From Alphaproteobacteria bacterium (GTDB lineage Bacteria; Pseudomonadota; Alphaproteobacteria; UBA6615): 64,000 nucleotides of DNA. Numbering within the stretch: the first letter of the stretch is position 1; each line of letters starts with the position of its first letter. The DNA is taken from the NCBI GenBank assembly GCA_021774445.1, contig JAJFJA010000062.1, positions 62,001 to 126,000 of the forward strand. The letters are read 5' to 3'. The notes under the pieces are model-generated. The model was given only the letters and a program-made list of their open reading frames with translations. It was not told where the DNA came from and did not search any database. This document shows positions 34,109 to 42,815 of this stretch, in pieces. A program made the translations under genes and the position numbers.

Positions 34109-35598
34109 TTGGTCGGCCCTCTGAACACCGTCTCATGGGCTGCCGAAACGCTCTCGGTGGCGGCGGTCAAGGTGAAGGAAAACGGTATCGTTTCATCGTA
34201 GATCTCGCCACGGGGCAGTTTGACGAACACATGATAGGTCGTAACGCCATCCGGATTAGCCAGCAGCGCGACCCGTTCCCGGCCGGTGGTTTCCTGCCCG
34301 GTCACCTGTAGCGCCGCACCGGGAAGCCCATCGGCCTGCAGGATGAGCTGCCGCTCTTCCCGCACCTTATTCAACAGCCGGATCGTATACCCGTTGCGTA
34401 CGCTACCGTCCGATAGCATGACGAACAGAGGATTCCGGTCATGCAGGACATTGATCTCTAAGGTCGTACGGTGGGTCAGTCCCCATAGCAGCAATCCAGC
34501 GGCGATCAAACATAACGCCCCGTAAAGCAGCGTTCTGGGTCGCAGCAGCCGGTAAGTCGCATCGGTCCCAACGATGCGGCTTTCCTGCCGCCGTTCGGTG
34601 TCATAGGAAATCAGATTACCCGGCAGGCCCACCTTGGCCATGACCGTGTTGCAGGCATCGATACACAGCGCGCAGCTAATACACTCAAGCTGTTGTCCGT
34701 CACGTATATCGATTCCGGTCGGGCATACCGCCACGCACTGGTTGCAATCGACGCAATGACCCAGTTCGCCCCAATCCTGGCCCTTCTTATGATGGCCGCG
34801 CGGCTCCCCCCGCTCGTTCTGGTAGGAGACGATCAGCGTGTCTTCGTCGAACAGGGCGGCCTGGAACCGCGGCCACGGGCACATATAGGTGCAGACCTGT
34901 TCACGCGCCCAGCCGGCCAAAACATATGTCGTTGCGGTAAACAGGCCGACAAACAGGTACACCGTCTTCCCGGCTTGGCCGGTGATAAATGCCGGCAGCA
35001 CCGTCGGCGCGTCGTTGAAATACATGATCCAGGCGCCGCCGGTGAGCACCGAAATCAGCAGCCACACACTGTGCTTAGCGACTTTTAGGACGGCTTTACG
35101 CAGGTTGAATGATGTCCGATCCAAGCGCATCCGGGCGTTACGATCGCCCTCGATCCGGCGCTCCACCCACATGAACAAATCGGTCCATACCGTCTGCGGG
35201 CAAGTGTAACCGCACCAAACCCGGCCCGCGATACTTGTCACCAAGAACAGCGCCAACGCTGCCAGGATCAGCAGGCCCGCCAAGAAGTAGATTTCCTGCG
35301 GCCAGATCTCGATCCACAGAAAATAGGCCCGCCGCGCCGGCATATCGATAAGCACGGCTTGGTTGGGTGCATCCGGTCCACGATCCCAACGCACCCACGG
35401 GACCAGGTAATAGATCCCCAACAGCACCGCCAGAACCATCCACTTGACGCGGCGGAACGTGCCCGACACGCGCCTCGGATAGACCCGGTTGCGCGACATG
35501 TAGAGCGGCGGGTCGACCTCCCGCAGCTTCGTCGAAACGACATCGACGACGGGAACATCCGGCTCTGCAACCGGTTGGTTGATCTTATTCACCGCCAC
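34105..35598 (-). CDS. ccoG: cbb3 oxidase accessory ferredoxin-like membrane protein CcoG
   Basis: A 497-aa membrane protein with four to five helices in the N-terminal half, the motif RVWCGYTCPQTVWTDLFMWVE, two ferredoxin cysteine clusters (CVDCNQCVAVCP and CISCALCIDAC) and a periplasmic Ig-like C-terminal domain. CcoG/RdxA/FixG is reported to act in copper reduction for oxidase biogenesis. The GTG start at 35598 overlaps ccoP by 14 bp; a GTG two codons later is equally possible. Confidence 0.93.
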   Translation of the reverse strand: MAVNKINQPVAEPDVPVVDVVSTKLREVDPPLYMSRNRVYPRRVSGTFRRVKWMVLAVLLGIYYLVPWVRWDRGPDAPNQAVLIDMPARRAYFLWIEIWPQEIYFLAGLLILAALALFLVTSIAGRVWCGYTCPQTVWTDLFMWVERRIEGDRNARMRLDRTSFNLRKAVLKVAKHSVWLLISVLTGGAWIMYFNDAPTVLPAFITGQAGKTVYLFVGLFTATTYVLAGWAREQVCTYMCPWPRFQAALFDEDTLIVSYQNERGEPRGHHKKGQDWGELGHCVDCNQCVAVCPTGIDIRDGQQLECISCALCIDACNTVMAKVGLPGNLISYDTERRQESRIVGTDATYRLLRPRTLLYGALCLIAAGLLLWGLTHRTTLEINVLHDRNPLFVMLSDGSVRNGYTIRLLNKVREERQLILQADGLPGAALQVTGQETTGRERVALLANPDGVTTYHVFVKLPRGEIYDETIPFSFTLTAATESVSAAHETVFRGPTK

Positions 35599-36448
35599 CT
35601 AGCGAATGAACATAGACCGCTAGCATCTTGATCGTTGCCTCGTTGAGTCGCTCGCCCCAGGCCGGCATCTTCCCGTGACGGGGCTGGTTTATTTGCGAAA
35701 CAATCGCCGACTCCTCATCCGCATAAAGCCAAATCTGATCGCTCAGACGGGGCGCGCCCAATTCGCGATTGCCCTGGCCGCCGACCTCGTGACACGCCAC
35801 GCAATTGTCCTCGAACAGCGGTGCCGCCCGTTCCACCGCGGCGAGATCGGCCCCCGGTCGGGATAGCGACAGCACATATTGCGCCAGATCCGCGGTCTCT
35901 TGTCCGCTGAACACACCATCGTACGCCGGCATTTCCGAGAACCGGCTCTCGTCATTGTCGGCCCGTACCCCAAAACTGATCGTATGGCTGATCTCCGGCA
36001 GCGTACCGCCCCACAGCCAGTCGTCATCGGCCAACACGGGGAAGGCCGGGCGACCCGCGCCGCCGGGCGCGTGGCAGGGTGCGCAATTATCGGCGAAGGC
36101 AGCTTTTCCGCCAACCTGCGCCACCGTGAAAAGCTCGTTGTCGCCGACGATCTCTTCCAACGACGCCTGATTGATTCGATCGAGGAAGCCTGCCTGCGCC
36201 GCTTGTGCCGCCGTCATCTGCTCTGCGACTTGATCCCGCGTCGTCCAACCCAGCACGCCTTTACTGTGCGAGAATAGGCCCGGTATCGCCGGATAGAGGA
36301 TGAATAGTCCAATCGCCCAAAGAATAGTGGCGTAGAACGTATAGACCCACCATTTTGGCAACGGTGTGTTGAGCTCGCGAATACCGTCCCATTCATGGCC
36401 AGTCGTGTCCGACCCGGTATAGGCGTCTTTTTCGATTTTCGTCGGCAT
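35585..36448 (-). CDS. ccoP: cbb3 cytochrome oxidase subunit III, dihaem cytochrome c
   Basis: 287 aa. The N-terminus EWDGIRELNTPLPKWW and one membrane helix (about residues 35-52) are typical of CcoP. Two haem c sites follow, CAPCH (122-126) and CVACH (216-220), with Met ligands in the MPAYDG and MPAWGE loops. It passes electrons from the bc1 complex or soluble cytochromes to CcoO and CcoN. It begins four bases after ccoQ. Confidence 0.95.
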   Translation of the reverse strand: MPTKIEKDAYTGSDTTGHEWDGIRELNTPLPKWWVYTFYATILWAIGLFILYPAIPGLFSHSKGVLGWTTRDQVAEQMTAAQAAQAGFLDRINQASLEEIVGDNELFTVAQVGGKAAFADNCAPCHAPGGAGRPAFPVLADDDWLWGGTLPEISHTISFGVRADNDESRFSEMPAYDGVFSGQETADLAQYVLSLSRPGADLAAVERAAPLFEDNCVACHEVGGQGNRELGAPRLSDQIWLYADEESAIVSQINQPRHGKMPAWGERLNEATIKMLAVYVHSLGGGE

Positions 36449-36452
36449 TGGC

Positions 36453-36599
36453 TTACTCGTCGTCGCGGAATGGAATGTCGGCGTGCTCCTGAAGCTTGCT
36501 CTTGCGCTTTGGCCAATAGGCCCACGCCACGATCCCCAGGAATAGGGTTGTCATCCAGACCACCCAAAAGGACCGAAAGAATTCGGCTACTGCTTCCAT
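36453..36599 (-). CDS. ccoQ: cbb3 oxidase small subunit CcoQ
   Basis: A 48-aa protein with a single membrane helix (FWVVWMTTLFLGIVAWAYWP), the basic turn KRKSK and the end DIPFRDDE, all typical of CcoQ/FixQ. It stabilises the association of CcoP with the core. It lies between ccoO and ccoP with gaps of 12 and 4 bp. Confidence 0.92.
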   Translation of the reverse strand: MEAVAEFFRSFWVVWMTTLFLGIVAWAYWPKRKSKLQEHADIPFRDDE

Positions 36600-36611
36600 C
36601 TCGACCCCCGT

Positions 36612-37331
36612 TTACTGACGCAGCGCCGGCGCGGTGACCGTGGTGAAGTCCACCATCCGGCCAAGAATCTGCATATAGGCGATCACCGCGTCCATTTCGG
36701 TGACTTTCTCGGGCTGTCCATCGAAGTCGCCCACGGCGGCTTTCGGATACCGCGCCAGCAACCCGTCATGATCGCCGAAAGGATCGGCCTGCGCGGCAAC
36801 ATCGGCGGCGGCGGCCTCGACCATTTCCCCCGAATAAGGCACACCCACGGCAATATTCGCCTTCAGATGCGCTGCCATATCCGTGGCCTTCACCTCGCGC
36901 TCCAACATGAAACCGTAAGGCGGCATGATCGATTCCGGCACCACCTCCCGCGGATTGATCAGATGAGCCACATGCCATTCGTCCGAGTATTTGCCGCCAA
37001 CCCGCGCCAAATCCGGTCCAGTACGCTTGGAGCCCCATTGGAAGGGATGGTCATACATGCTTTCGGCGGCCAGGCTGTAATGGCCGTAACGCTCGACCTC
37101 GTCGCGGAGTGGCCTGATTTGTTGCGAGTGGCAGGTGTAGCAACCTTCCCGCACATAGACATTGCGCCCGGCCAACTCCAGCGGCGAATACGGTCGCACC
37201 CCTTCCACCCGCTCGATCGTCGATTCAATCGTGTAAAGCGGCACGATCTCCACGATTCCGCCAATCGAAATGGTGGCCAGGGTTAACACCAGCAGCAGAA
37301 TCGCGTTCGTCTCAATACGTTTGTGCTTCAT
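36612..37331 (-). CDS. ccoO: cbb3 cytochrome oxidase subunit II, monohaem cytochrome c
   Basis: 239 aa from the ATG at 37331. An N-terminal membrane anchor (residues 10-28) is followed by LAGRNVYVREGCYTCHSQQIRP, with the haem c site CYTCH at 64-68 and a Met ligand in the ESIMPPYGF segment. The block TGPDLARVGGKYSD and the end AVIAYMQILGR are standard CcoO. It mediates electron transfer between CcoP and the catalytic CcoN. It starts 10 bp after ccoN, so the two are co-transcribed. Confidence 0.95.
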   Translation of the reverse strand: MKHKRIETNAILLLVLTLATISIGGIVEIVPLYTIESTIERVEGVRPYSPLELAGRNVYVREGCYTCHSQQIRPLRDEVERYGHYSLAAESMYDHPFQWGSKRTGPDLARVGGKYSDEWHVAHLINPREVVPESIMPPYGFMLEREVKATDMAAHLKANIAVGVPYSGEMVEAAAADVAAQADPFGDHDGLLARYPKAAVGDFDGQPEKVTEMDAVIAYMQILGRMVDFTTVTAPALRQ

Positions 37332-37341
37332 TGCGACCCCC

Positions 37342-38802
37342 TTACTCTGCCGCCGCAGCAAATGCCGACACCGGCGCTTCGCCGCGAACGTCGCCGCGGA
37401 TCGTGCGCCACAGGTTGTAGACCATGATCAGCGCGCCGATCAGGAACAGCGCACCGCCCGTGGCTCGGATCACATAGAACGGATGCATCGCCTGCACTGT
37501 TTCGACGAAGGAGAACTGCAGGAATCCAAGTTCGTCATAGGAACGCCACATCAGGCCCTGCAGAATCCCTGACACCCACATCGCCACGACGTACAGGACG
37601 ATGCCCACCGTCGCGATCCAGAAATGCACGCTTACCAGCTTCATCGAATACAACTCATCCCGCTGCCAGAGTTTTGGCACGAGATGGTAAATCGCGCCAA
37701 ACGACACGAAGGCGACCCAACCCAGCGCCCCGGAATGCACATGGCCGATCGTCCAGTCAGTGAAATGGGAGAGCGCGTTGACCGAGCGGATCGACATCAC
37801 CGGTCCCTCGAACGTGCTCATGCCGTAGAAGCCGACTGACGCAACCATGAAGCGCAGCACCGGATCCGTGCGCAGCTTGTGCCAAGCGCCGGACAGAGTC
37901 ATCAACCCATTGATCATCCCGCCCCAAGACGGCATCCACAGCATCAGCGAGAATGCCATTCCCAGTGTCTGCGCCCAGTCCGGCAGTGCCGTGAAATGCA
38001 GGTGATGCGGGCCGGCCCAGATGTAGAGAAATATCAGCGACCAGAAATGAACGACGGAGAGCCGGTAGGAGTAAATCGGCCGGTCCGCCCGCTTGGGGAT
38101 GAAATAGTACATGATCCCCAGGAAACCGGCGGTCAAAAAGAACCCGACGGCGTTATGCCCGTACCACCACTGGGTCAAAGCATCCTGCACGCCTGAAAAC
38201 AGCGAATAACTCTTCGTACCCGTCAGCGAAACCGGCACCGCTAGGTTGTTGACGATGTGCAACACCGCAACCGTGACGATAAACGCCAGGAAGAACCAGT
38301 TCGCCACATAGATATGCGGCTCGCGGCGGCGCAACAGCGTCCCCAAGAACACGATCAGATAAACAACCCAAACCAGCGTGAGCCACAAGTCGACGTACCA
38401 TTCCGGCTCAGCATATTCCCGCGACTGCGTCGCCCCGACCAGATAGCCGATGGCGGCCAGGACGATGAACATCTGGTAGCCCCAGAACAGGAAGTTTGCC
38501 AGTGCCCGCCCACCAAACAGCGGCGCGCGACACGTTCGCTGCACCACATAGAGCGAGGTCGCAAACAACGCGTTGCCACCAAACGCAAACACCGCCGCCG
38601 ATGTGTGCAACGGGCGTAGTCGACCAAACGTCGTAAAGGAGTATTCCAGGTTGAGCACTGGAAAGGCGAGCTGCAGCGCAATCAGCAGTCCAACCGCGAA
38701 TGCTGCCACACCCCAGAAAACGGTGGCGACCACAAATAGCCGGACGACGTCCTCGTCATAAGGAATCGCCCGCCGTGGCGTAGCCCCAGCGGCGTCAGTC
38801 AT
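37342..38802 (-). CDS. ccoN: cbb3 cytochrome oxidase subunit I
   Basis: A 486-aa catalytic subunit with about twelve membrane helices. RPLHTSAAVFAFGGN contains a low-spin haem ligand, WWYGHNAVGF and GPHHLHFTALPDW the CuB-site histidines, and TDWTIGHVHSGALGW the late haem ligands. It reduces oxygen at high affinity and pumps protons, so the cell can respire under low oxygen. The ATG at 38802 lies 68 bp from the centre-proximal edge of an anaerobox, the presumed FNR/FixK control point for the whole cluster. Confidence 0.96.
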   Translation of the reverse strand: MTDAAGATPRRAIPYDEDVVRLFVVATVFWGVAAFAVGLLIALQLAFPVLNLEYSFTTFGRLRPLHTSAAVFAFGGNALFATSLYVVQRTCRAPLFGGRALANFLFWGYQMFIVLAAIGYLVGATQSREYAEPEWYVDLWLTLVWVVYLIVFLGTLLRRREPHIYVANWFFLAFIVTVAVLHIVNNLAVPVSLTGTKSYSLFSGVQDALTQWWYGHNAVGFFLTAGFLGIMYYFIPKRADRPIYSYRLSVVHFWSLIFLYIWAGPHHLHFTALPDWAQTLGMAFSLMLWMPSWGGMINGLMTLSGAWHKLRTDPVLRFMVASVGFYGMSTFEGPVMSIRSVNALSHFTDWTIGHVHSGALGWVAFVSFGAIYHLVPKLWQRDELYSMKLVSVHFWIATVGIVLYVVAMWVSGILQGLMWRSYDELGFLQFSFVETVQAMHPFYVIRATGGALFLIGALIMVYNLWRTIRGDVRGEAPVSAFAAAAE

Positions 38803-38869
38803 GAATTTCCCCCGTTACCCCCGTCAACCCGAACATACCCATAGTTGGCAGCAACCGCTGCGAGCCGCC

Positions 38870-38883
38870 TTGACCTGGATCAA
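38870..38883 (-). promoter_or_regulatory. FNR/FixK anaerobox upstream of ccoN
   Basis: TTGACCTGGATCAA reads TTGAC-N4-ATCAA, and on the minus strand TTGAT-N4-GTCAA, one mismatch from the symmetrical FNR consensus. It lies 68 bp before the ccoN start, allowing a class II position near -41. It also sits about 90 bp from the divergent small membrane protein. Confidence 0.85.
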
Positions 38884-38974
38884 GGCAATAAGACAAATAG
38901 GTCTGGTATCACGAGCCAACCACTGCACATCATGTACCCGTGATTAGGTGATTCGCGAAAGAGGGAGATGGGCG

Positions 38975-39151
38975 TTGCGCGGAAACTATGATACCTGGGC
39001 GGTCGGCGCCGCCATGGTGGTCTTGAGTATCCTGGGCGTCCTTATGGCCGCCGCCGCCGCAGACCGGATATTCTATGCTTCGGGTCTCGGCCTCAGCCTA
39101 TTCGGGATACTCTTCATATTCGGCTTGATCGGCCGGAATGTAGGGCGATAA
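38975..39151 (+). CDS. small two-helix membrane protein divergent from ccoN
   Basis: 58 aa if begun at TTG 38975, which has AGGGAG about 8 bases upstream; GTG at 38948 would add nine residues but lacks a ribosome site. Two hydrophobic segments (VGAAMVVLSILGVLMAAAAA and GLGLSLFGILFIFGLIG) should span the inner membrane, with a basic end GRNVGR. I do not recognise a family. The gene shares its promoter region, including the anaerobox, with the cbb3 oxidase genes, so microaerobic expression and a role near the respiratory chain are possible. It ends 6 bp from a convergent gene. Confidence 0.55.
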   Translation: MRGNYDTWAVGAAMVVLSILGVLMAAAAADRIFYASGLGLSLFGILFIFGLIGRNVGR

Positions 39152-39157
39152 CGGTCT

Positions 39158-40420
39158 TCAGGCGTTACTCGGTGCCCGGCGGAGTTTTGGCGGTGGTAGG
39201 CGCTTGACTGCGGCCATACTCTCCGATGCGGCTCTGATATCCAACATGGCCCGTGTCGAGACCGCACAGTACAGCACCCAGAACAGTTCGTTCTGCTTTA
39301 GCAAGGTCGCTTCGGTCATGTTCTGCAGGAAATACATGCCGAGAAAGATTAGGACCCAGTAGCCCTCCTTGCGGCCCGGCAGCCGCAACAGGCGAGTACC
39401 GTCCCTAACCGCCATGACGTAAGAAGCCAGCAGAACCAGCAGACCGACGCCGCCGAAGCCCAGCAGCACATCCAAGAAACCGTTGTGGGCTCGTTCCTCT
39501 TGTACGGTGGTCACCCAAAACGCTTCGTATCCATAACCAAGCCACGGCCGCTCGCTTGCAGAGTCTAGGATCCCTGCCCAAATCACGCTGCGTCCGGTCA
39601 GTGTTATGTCGCGCCCCATCGATGCCAGCAGCGGCTCGATAAGGAATCCGCCGGCGATGGCGACGGCGAGCGCAACCGCCACCGCAATGGCCGTCATCGG
39701 AACCGCATGGCGTAGTGGCAGGCTCATCAACCTTGAAAAGACGAACAGCCCCGCCAACAGGATGCAGATCAGCACCGCGGTTTGTGAACTCGAGAGCACG
39801 ACCAGCGCAAAAGCCGCAGCGGTGGCAACGATCGCCAGCTTGCGATATCGCTTGGTCTGGTAGGCCAGCAGCGCGTATACCACCACCGCCAGCAGCATCG
39901 TTGATCCTAGCTGGTTTTTGTGTGCGAAGACCCCACGCCAAGCCCCGGCCAGAGTTCCTTTCATAACGCCGATATCCGGCAGTGCCACGCTGACCAACAG
40001 GCTCATCACCAGGGTGATGCCCAGGCCCCAAGCCAATAGGCGCAGCAACTCCTCCTGGCGGAAGCGCATCCCCAAATAGAGGCCGCACAGGGTCGTCATA
40101 GTCAGCGCGATCGTCCGTCTCAGCGTATCGTCCGGCGACACCGACCAAATCACCGACGCGCCGGCAATCATGCACAGCACGACCAGCGGCCAATTCAGTA
40201 CGAGAATAGGCAGGAAGTAACGCAAGCGCAGGGTAATGAGGCCGAGTACTAGCAGATAGATCGGGATCCAGATCAGCCGTAGGATCGGCGAATTATCGGC
40301 AGCATTGCCCAGCGCGCCGAGATCGTCCGGCTTGACGATCAGAGTTACCCAGGCTCCGATAAACCAAAACAGCAGGAAAAAGCTGGCAAACCGTTCCAAA
40401 GCGATAATACTGATCTTCAC
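39158..40420 (-). CDS. O-antigen ligase/polymerase-like membrane protein
   Basis: 420 aa with about eleven membrane helices, starting at GTG 40420. The late periplasmic loop GRSVIWAGILDSASERPWLGYGYEAFW, followed by AHNGFLDVLLGFGGVGLL, has the Wzy_C/WaaL pattern (R..IW, P..G.G, H(N)x.L...G) of O-antigen ligases and exopolysaccharide polymerases. It is probably an inner-membrane enzyme in surface polysaccharide synthesis, although no glycosyltransferase genes are adjacent. The FkbM and sulfatase genes at 59-62 kb are the only other envelope-modifying candidates in the window. Confidence 0.8.
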   Translation of the reverse strand: MKISIIALERFASFFLLFWFIGAWVTLIVKPDDLGALGNAADNSPILRLIWIPIYLLVLGLITLRLRYFLPILVLNWPLVVLCMIAGASVIWSVSPDDTLRRTIALTMTTLCGLYLGMRFRQEELLRLLAWGLGITLVMSLLVSVALPDIGVMKGTLAGAWRGVFAHKNQLGSTMLLAVVVYALLAYQTKRYRKLAIVATAAAFALVVLSSSQTAVLICILLAGLFVFSRLMSLPLRHAVPMTAIAVAVALAVAIAGGFLIEPLLASMGRDITLTGRSVIWAGILDSASERPWLGYGYEAFWVTTVQEERAHNGFLDVLLGFGGVGLLVLLASYVMAVRDGTRLLRLPGRKEGYWVLIFLGMYFLQNMTEATLLKQNELFWVLYCAVSTRAMLDIRAASESMAAVKRLPPPKLRRAPSNA

Positions 40421-40637
40421 GAACGAAATCGCCTCCAGCTGAAGAATCGCGCCACCGCGCTAAGACTCCCATACCGCCTCATCAGCCGACAACCGTGTCA
40501 ACTGGACCGTAGGTAAACGAAATCGGTGTAGCAAACTGGAGGTGTCTACCTCTTTCGCGTAGATCCCGCAGTCGTCTCACGGACGACGATGACTATGCTA
40601 ATAACCTGTTACCAAAAATCGGCTGACAGGCGACTAT

Positions 40638-41288
40638 ATGAGGCACCGGCAATGCCTGGTGACAAATGCGCGAAGTCGATCTGCAAGCAACATGGCTCAT
40701 CGGATGAATCCCACGACAACCGATGCCCCGTCGTACAGGGGCACCACTGGTGACGAGCAAGATCGTTTCAACGCGGGCGCCACGCCGATCGATCGGCTCT
40801 TCCAGCTTGGATATATTTTGGCCTACCGGCTGCTCGTCATCTGGTGGTTCTTTACCCATCCCAGCACCGAAGGCGCCATTTGTGCCGTCTGGCACCGCGG
40901 TCGCGTGCTCCTGGTTCGCAGTCCTTATCGGCCGTACTTCAGCTTTCCCGGTGGTTTCGTGAATCGCGGCGAAACCGGGGTTCAGGCGGCCGCTCGCGAA
41001 CTCGGTGAGGAAGTGGGCATCTCGCTGCCGCCCGACCGACTGACCTTCGTGCGCCGTACCGAGGAACACCGGGAACGCCGCTTGGAGCGCACCCAGATCT
41101 TTGAAATCGAGCTGGCGAGTGAGCCGGACGTCAAGATCGACCATCGCGAGATCATCGCGGCCGCCTTCCGGCTCCCGTCCGAAGCCCTGGCGTTGGATCT
41201 CTTGCCGCCGGTTCGAAATTATATAGTCGACAAAATCAAGCCGGCCAACATCGAGGTGGATGGCAAAAAAACGGCAACAGAACAATAG
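40638..41288 (+). CDS. Nudix hydrolase with canonical Nudix box
   Basis: Up to 216 aa. The Nudix box begins GGFVNRGE and ends ARELGEEVGI, a full GX5EX7REUXEEXGU match, in contrast to the variant at 2860. A hydrophobic stretch (LFQLGYILAYRLLVIWWFF) precedes the domain and may associate with the membrane. Start choice is uncertain: ATG 40638 has AGG about 8 bases upstream, while ATGs at 40692 and 40704 give shorter forms closer to the domain. The substrate is unknown. Confidence 0.85.
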   Translation: MRHRQCLVTNARSRSASNMAHRMNPTTTDAPSYRGTTGDEQDRFNAGATPIDRLFQLGYILAYRLLVIWWFFTHPSTEGAICAVWHRGRVLLVRSPYRPYFSFPGGFVNRGETGVQAAARELGEEVGISLPPDRLTFVRRTEEHRERRLERTQIFEIELASEPDVKIDHREIIAAAFRLPSEALALDLLPPVRNYIVDKIKPANIEVDGKKTATEQ

Positions 41289-41394
41289 CATAGAACGCTT
41301 TATTCAAGCTTTCCACTGGCCTGGCGATTAACTGAACGTAAACTCGTTAAGCCTACACCTTGCGCTCCCCGACCTCGACGGAGCGCCCCGCCGT

Positions 41395-41751
41395 ATGCTG
41401 CCCAGGAATCTAGTTGCGCTGACGGCCGCCCTGATAATTGGGTCGGCCACCACCGCCACTGCAAGAGACAATTATCTCTCCGGCGCTATTCGCGAAGCGG
41501 CCGGTCTCGCCCCGGCTTATGAATTTGCGCAGCAATGCGCCGCGCGGGGCGAAATCTCAACCATGGCGTTGTCGGATTATCGCGATCGAGTACTCTCCGC
41601 GATCGAAGAGAAATACACCCTCGATTTCGATGAAGTCACGGTTGCCGAGGAATACCTGATCGGCAGTGCCACGGCGTCCCTGCCTTTGATCTACCCCAGT
41701 GCCGGCACGGACCGCCAAGACAACTGCGCCACTGCCACCAGTTTGATGTAG
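41395..41751 (+). CDS. small secreted protein of unknown function
   Basis: 118 aa with a clear Sec signal peptide (LVALTAALIIGSATTATA then RDN). The mature part of about 94 residues is mostly helical and contains two cysteines far apart (QQCAARGE and DNCATAT) that could form a disulfide. I recognise no family. It is the first of five consecutive plus-strand genes whose products are exported or lipid-anchored (41.4-43.9 kb), which suggests an envelope-associated unit. Confidence 0.6.
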   Translation: MLPRNLVALTAALIIGSATTATARDNYLSGAIREAAGLAPAYEFAQQCAARGEISTMALSDYRDRVLSAIEEKYTLDFDEVTVAEEYLIGSATASLPLIYPSAGTDRQDNCATATSLM

Positions 41752-41760
41752 GACCGACCG

Positions 41761-42357
41761 GTGCTGAGAGGCCTTCGCACATTCGCTCTACTGGCCTCGG
41801 CGCTATTGCTTCTGAGCGCCTGTTACCTGCCGACACAATTCACCGCCGATATCCGTATTGACCGCACTGGTGCTTATTCCGTCGATTATGTCGGCCGGAT
41901 CGCCAACGCCCCTCTTCTCGGCGCTTTGCAGACATCCAGCCTAAGCCCGGATGAGGAACGGGAGCGCGTCGATAGCGTGGTCGCCGACCTGCGCCGGGAC
42001 TCAGGGTTCAGCGACGTGCAATATGTCGGTGGCGGTGTGTTTGAGGTCAGCTACCACCGTACCGGTAATCTTGACAGCCAGCCGGCTGTAACCTTCGTGC
42101 GCAATGACTCCCGTATCCTCACGATCACCTACTTGAAAGACGCCGGGACCGTGACCGTGACTGGCGGCACCGTGCCACTGGCCGCTCAAGATCGTGTCCG
42201 GGCTCTCAATATCGACATTCGCGGCGTGTTTCGCGTCCATACCGATCTGGCGGTCCGCACCCACAACGCGACCTCGGTAACCCAGGGGCCAACCTCGACC
42301 TATGCCTGGGTAATTGCCGGTTTTGACGGTCCCGCACCCAAGTTGGTGATTCAATAG
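41761..42357 (+). CDS. lipoprotein of unknown function
   Basis: 198 aa starting at GTG 41761. The signal peptide ends in the lipobox LSAC, so Cys is lipidated. The mature part is beta-rich (FTADIRIDRTGAYSVDYVGRI, VFEVSYHRTGNLD, RILTITYLKDAGTVTVTGGTVP, FRVHTDLAVRTHNAT), with the alternating pattern of a beta-sandwich or lipocalin-like shell. No family is named. It begins 9 bp after the preceding secreted protein, so the two are probably co-expressed. Confidence 0.65.
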   Translation: MLRGLRTFALLASALLLLSACYLPTQFTADIRIDRTGAYSVDYVGRIANAPLLGALQTSSLSPDEERERVDSVVADLRRDSGFSDVQYVGGGVFEVSYHRTGNLDSQPAVTFVRNDSRILTITYLKDAGTVTVTGGTVPLAAQDRVRALNIDIRGVFRVHTDLAVRTHNATSVTQGPTSTYAWVIAGFDGPAPKLVIQ

Positions 42358-42467
42358 CGCCCGGCGCCATCTTTGTGACTTGCACCTGCCACAGTTTGGC
42401 CCCCAAATAGTCTGAGGCTCCGCAGCGCTAGCGTACCGGCTGGCCAGACGACGTGGGAGCGGGCAGC

Positions 42468-42815
42468 ATGATCAACAAGTTAGCGTTCTTATCCGGCATC
42501 GTCATCGCCGCGACTATTGCCGGCGGCGGCACGGCGCACGCCCAGCGAAATACCGCGCGGGGTTGTGACGCCGCGGTGGATCAGGTCCTCGCGCAAATTC
42601 CGGATATCTCAGATCGTGTGGAGAGCATCAGCTTCAATCGTCAGCTCGCCCATGGCGACGGCGCCGAAAACAGAACGATTGGTTGGGATGTATGGGTGCG
42701 CCTTGCCGACTTCGACGGCGCCTTGGTTATCGACCTGACCACTCGCTGCCGAACCCGGCAAGTCTATACGCGCGGCAAAGATAGTTTACCGGACATAAGG
42801 GCCCACTGCGTGTGA
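42468..42815 (+). CDS. small secreted protein of unknown function
   Basis: 115 aa from the ATG at 42468, preceded by GGGAGCGGG; a GTG at 42453 is also in frame. The signal peptide ends near GGGTAHAQ. The mature protein has three Cys residues (CDAAV, TRCRTRQ, RAHCV), the last at the C-terminus, consistent with a disulfide, and beta-type strands (SISFNRQLA, IGWDVWVRLADFDGALVIDL). No family is recognised. Its stop overlaps the next gene by GTGA. Confidence 0.6.
   Translation: MINKLAFLSGIVIAATIAGGGTAHAQRNTARGCDAAVDQVLAQIPDISDRVESISFNRQLAHGDGAENRTIGWDVWVRLADFDGALVIDLTTRCRTRQVYTRGKDSLPDIRAHCV

Noticed and set aside
41331..41361. CtrA-like TTAA-N7-TAAA before the secreted-protein run
   Set aside because: The second half-site does not match TTAA, and such partial matches are common.
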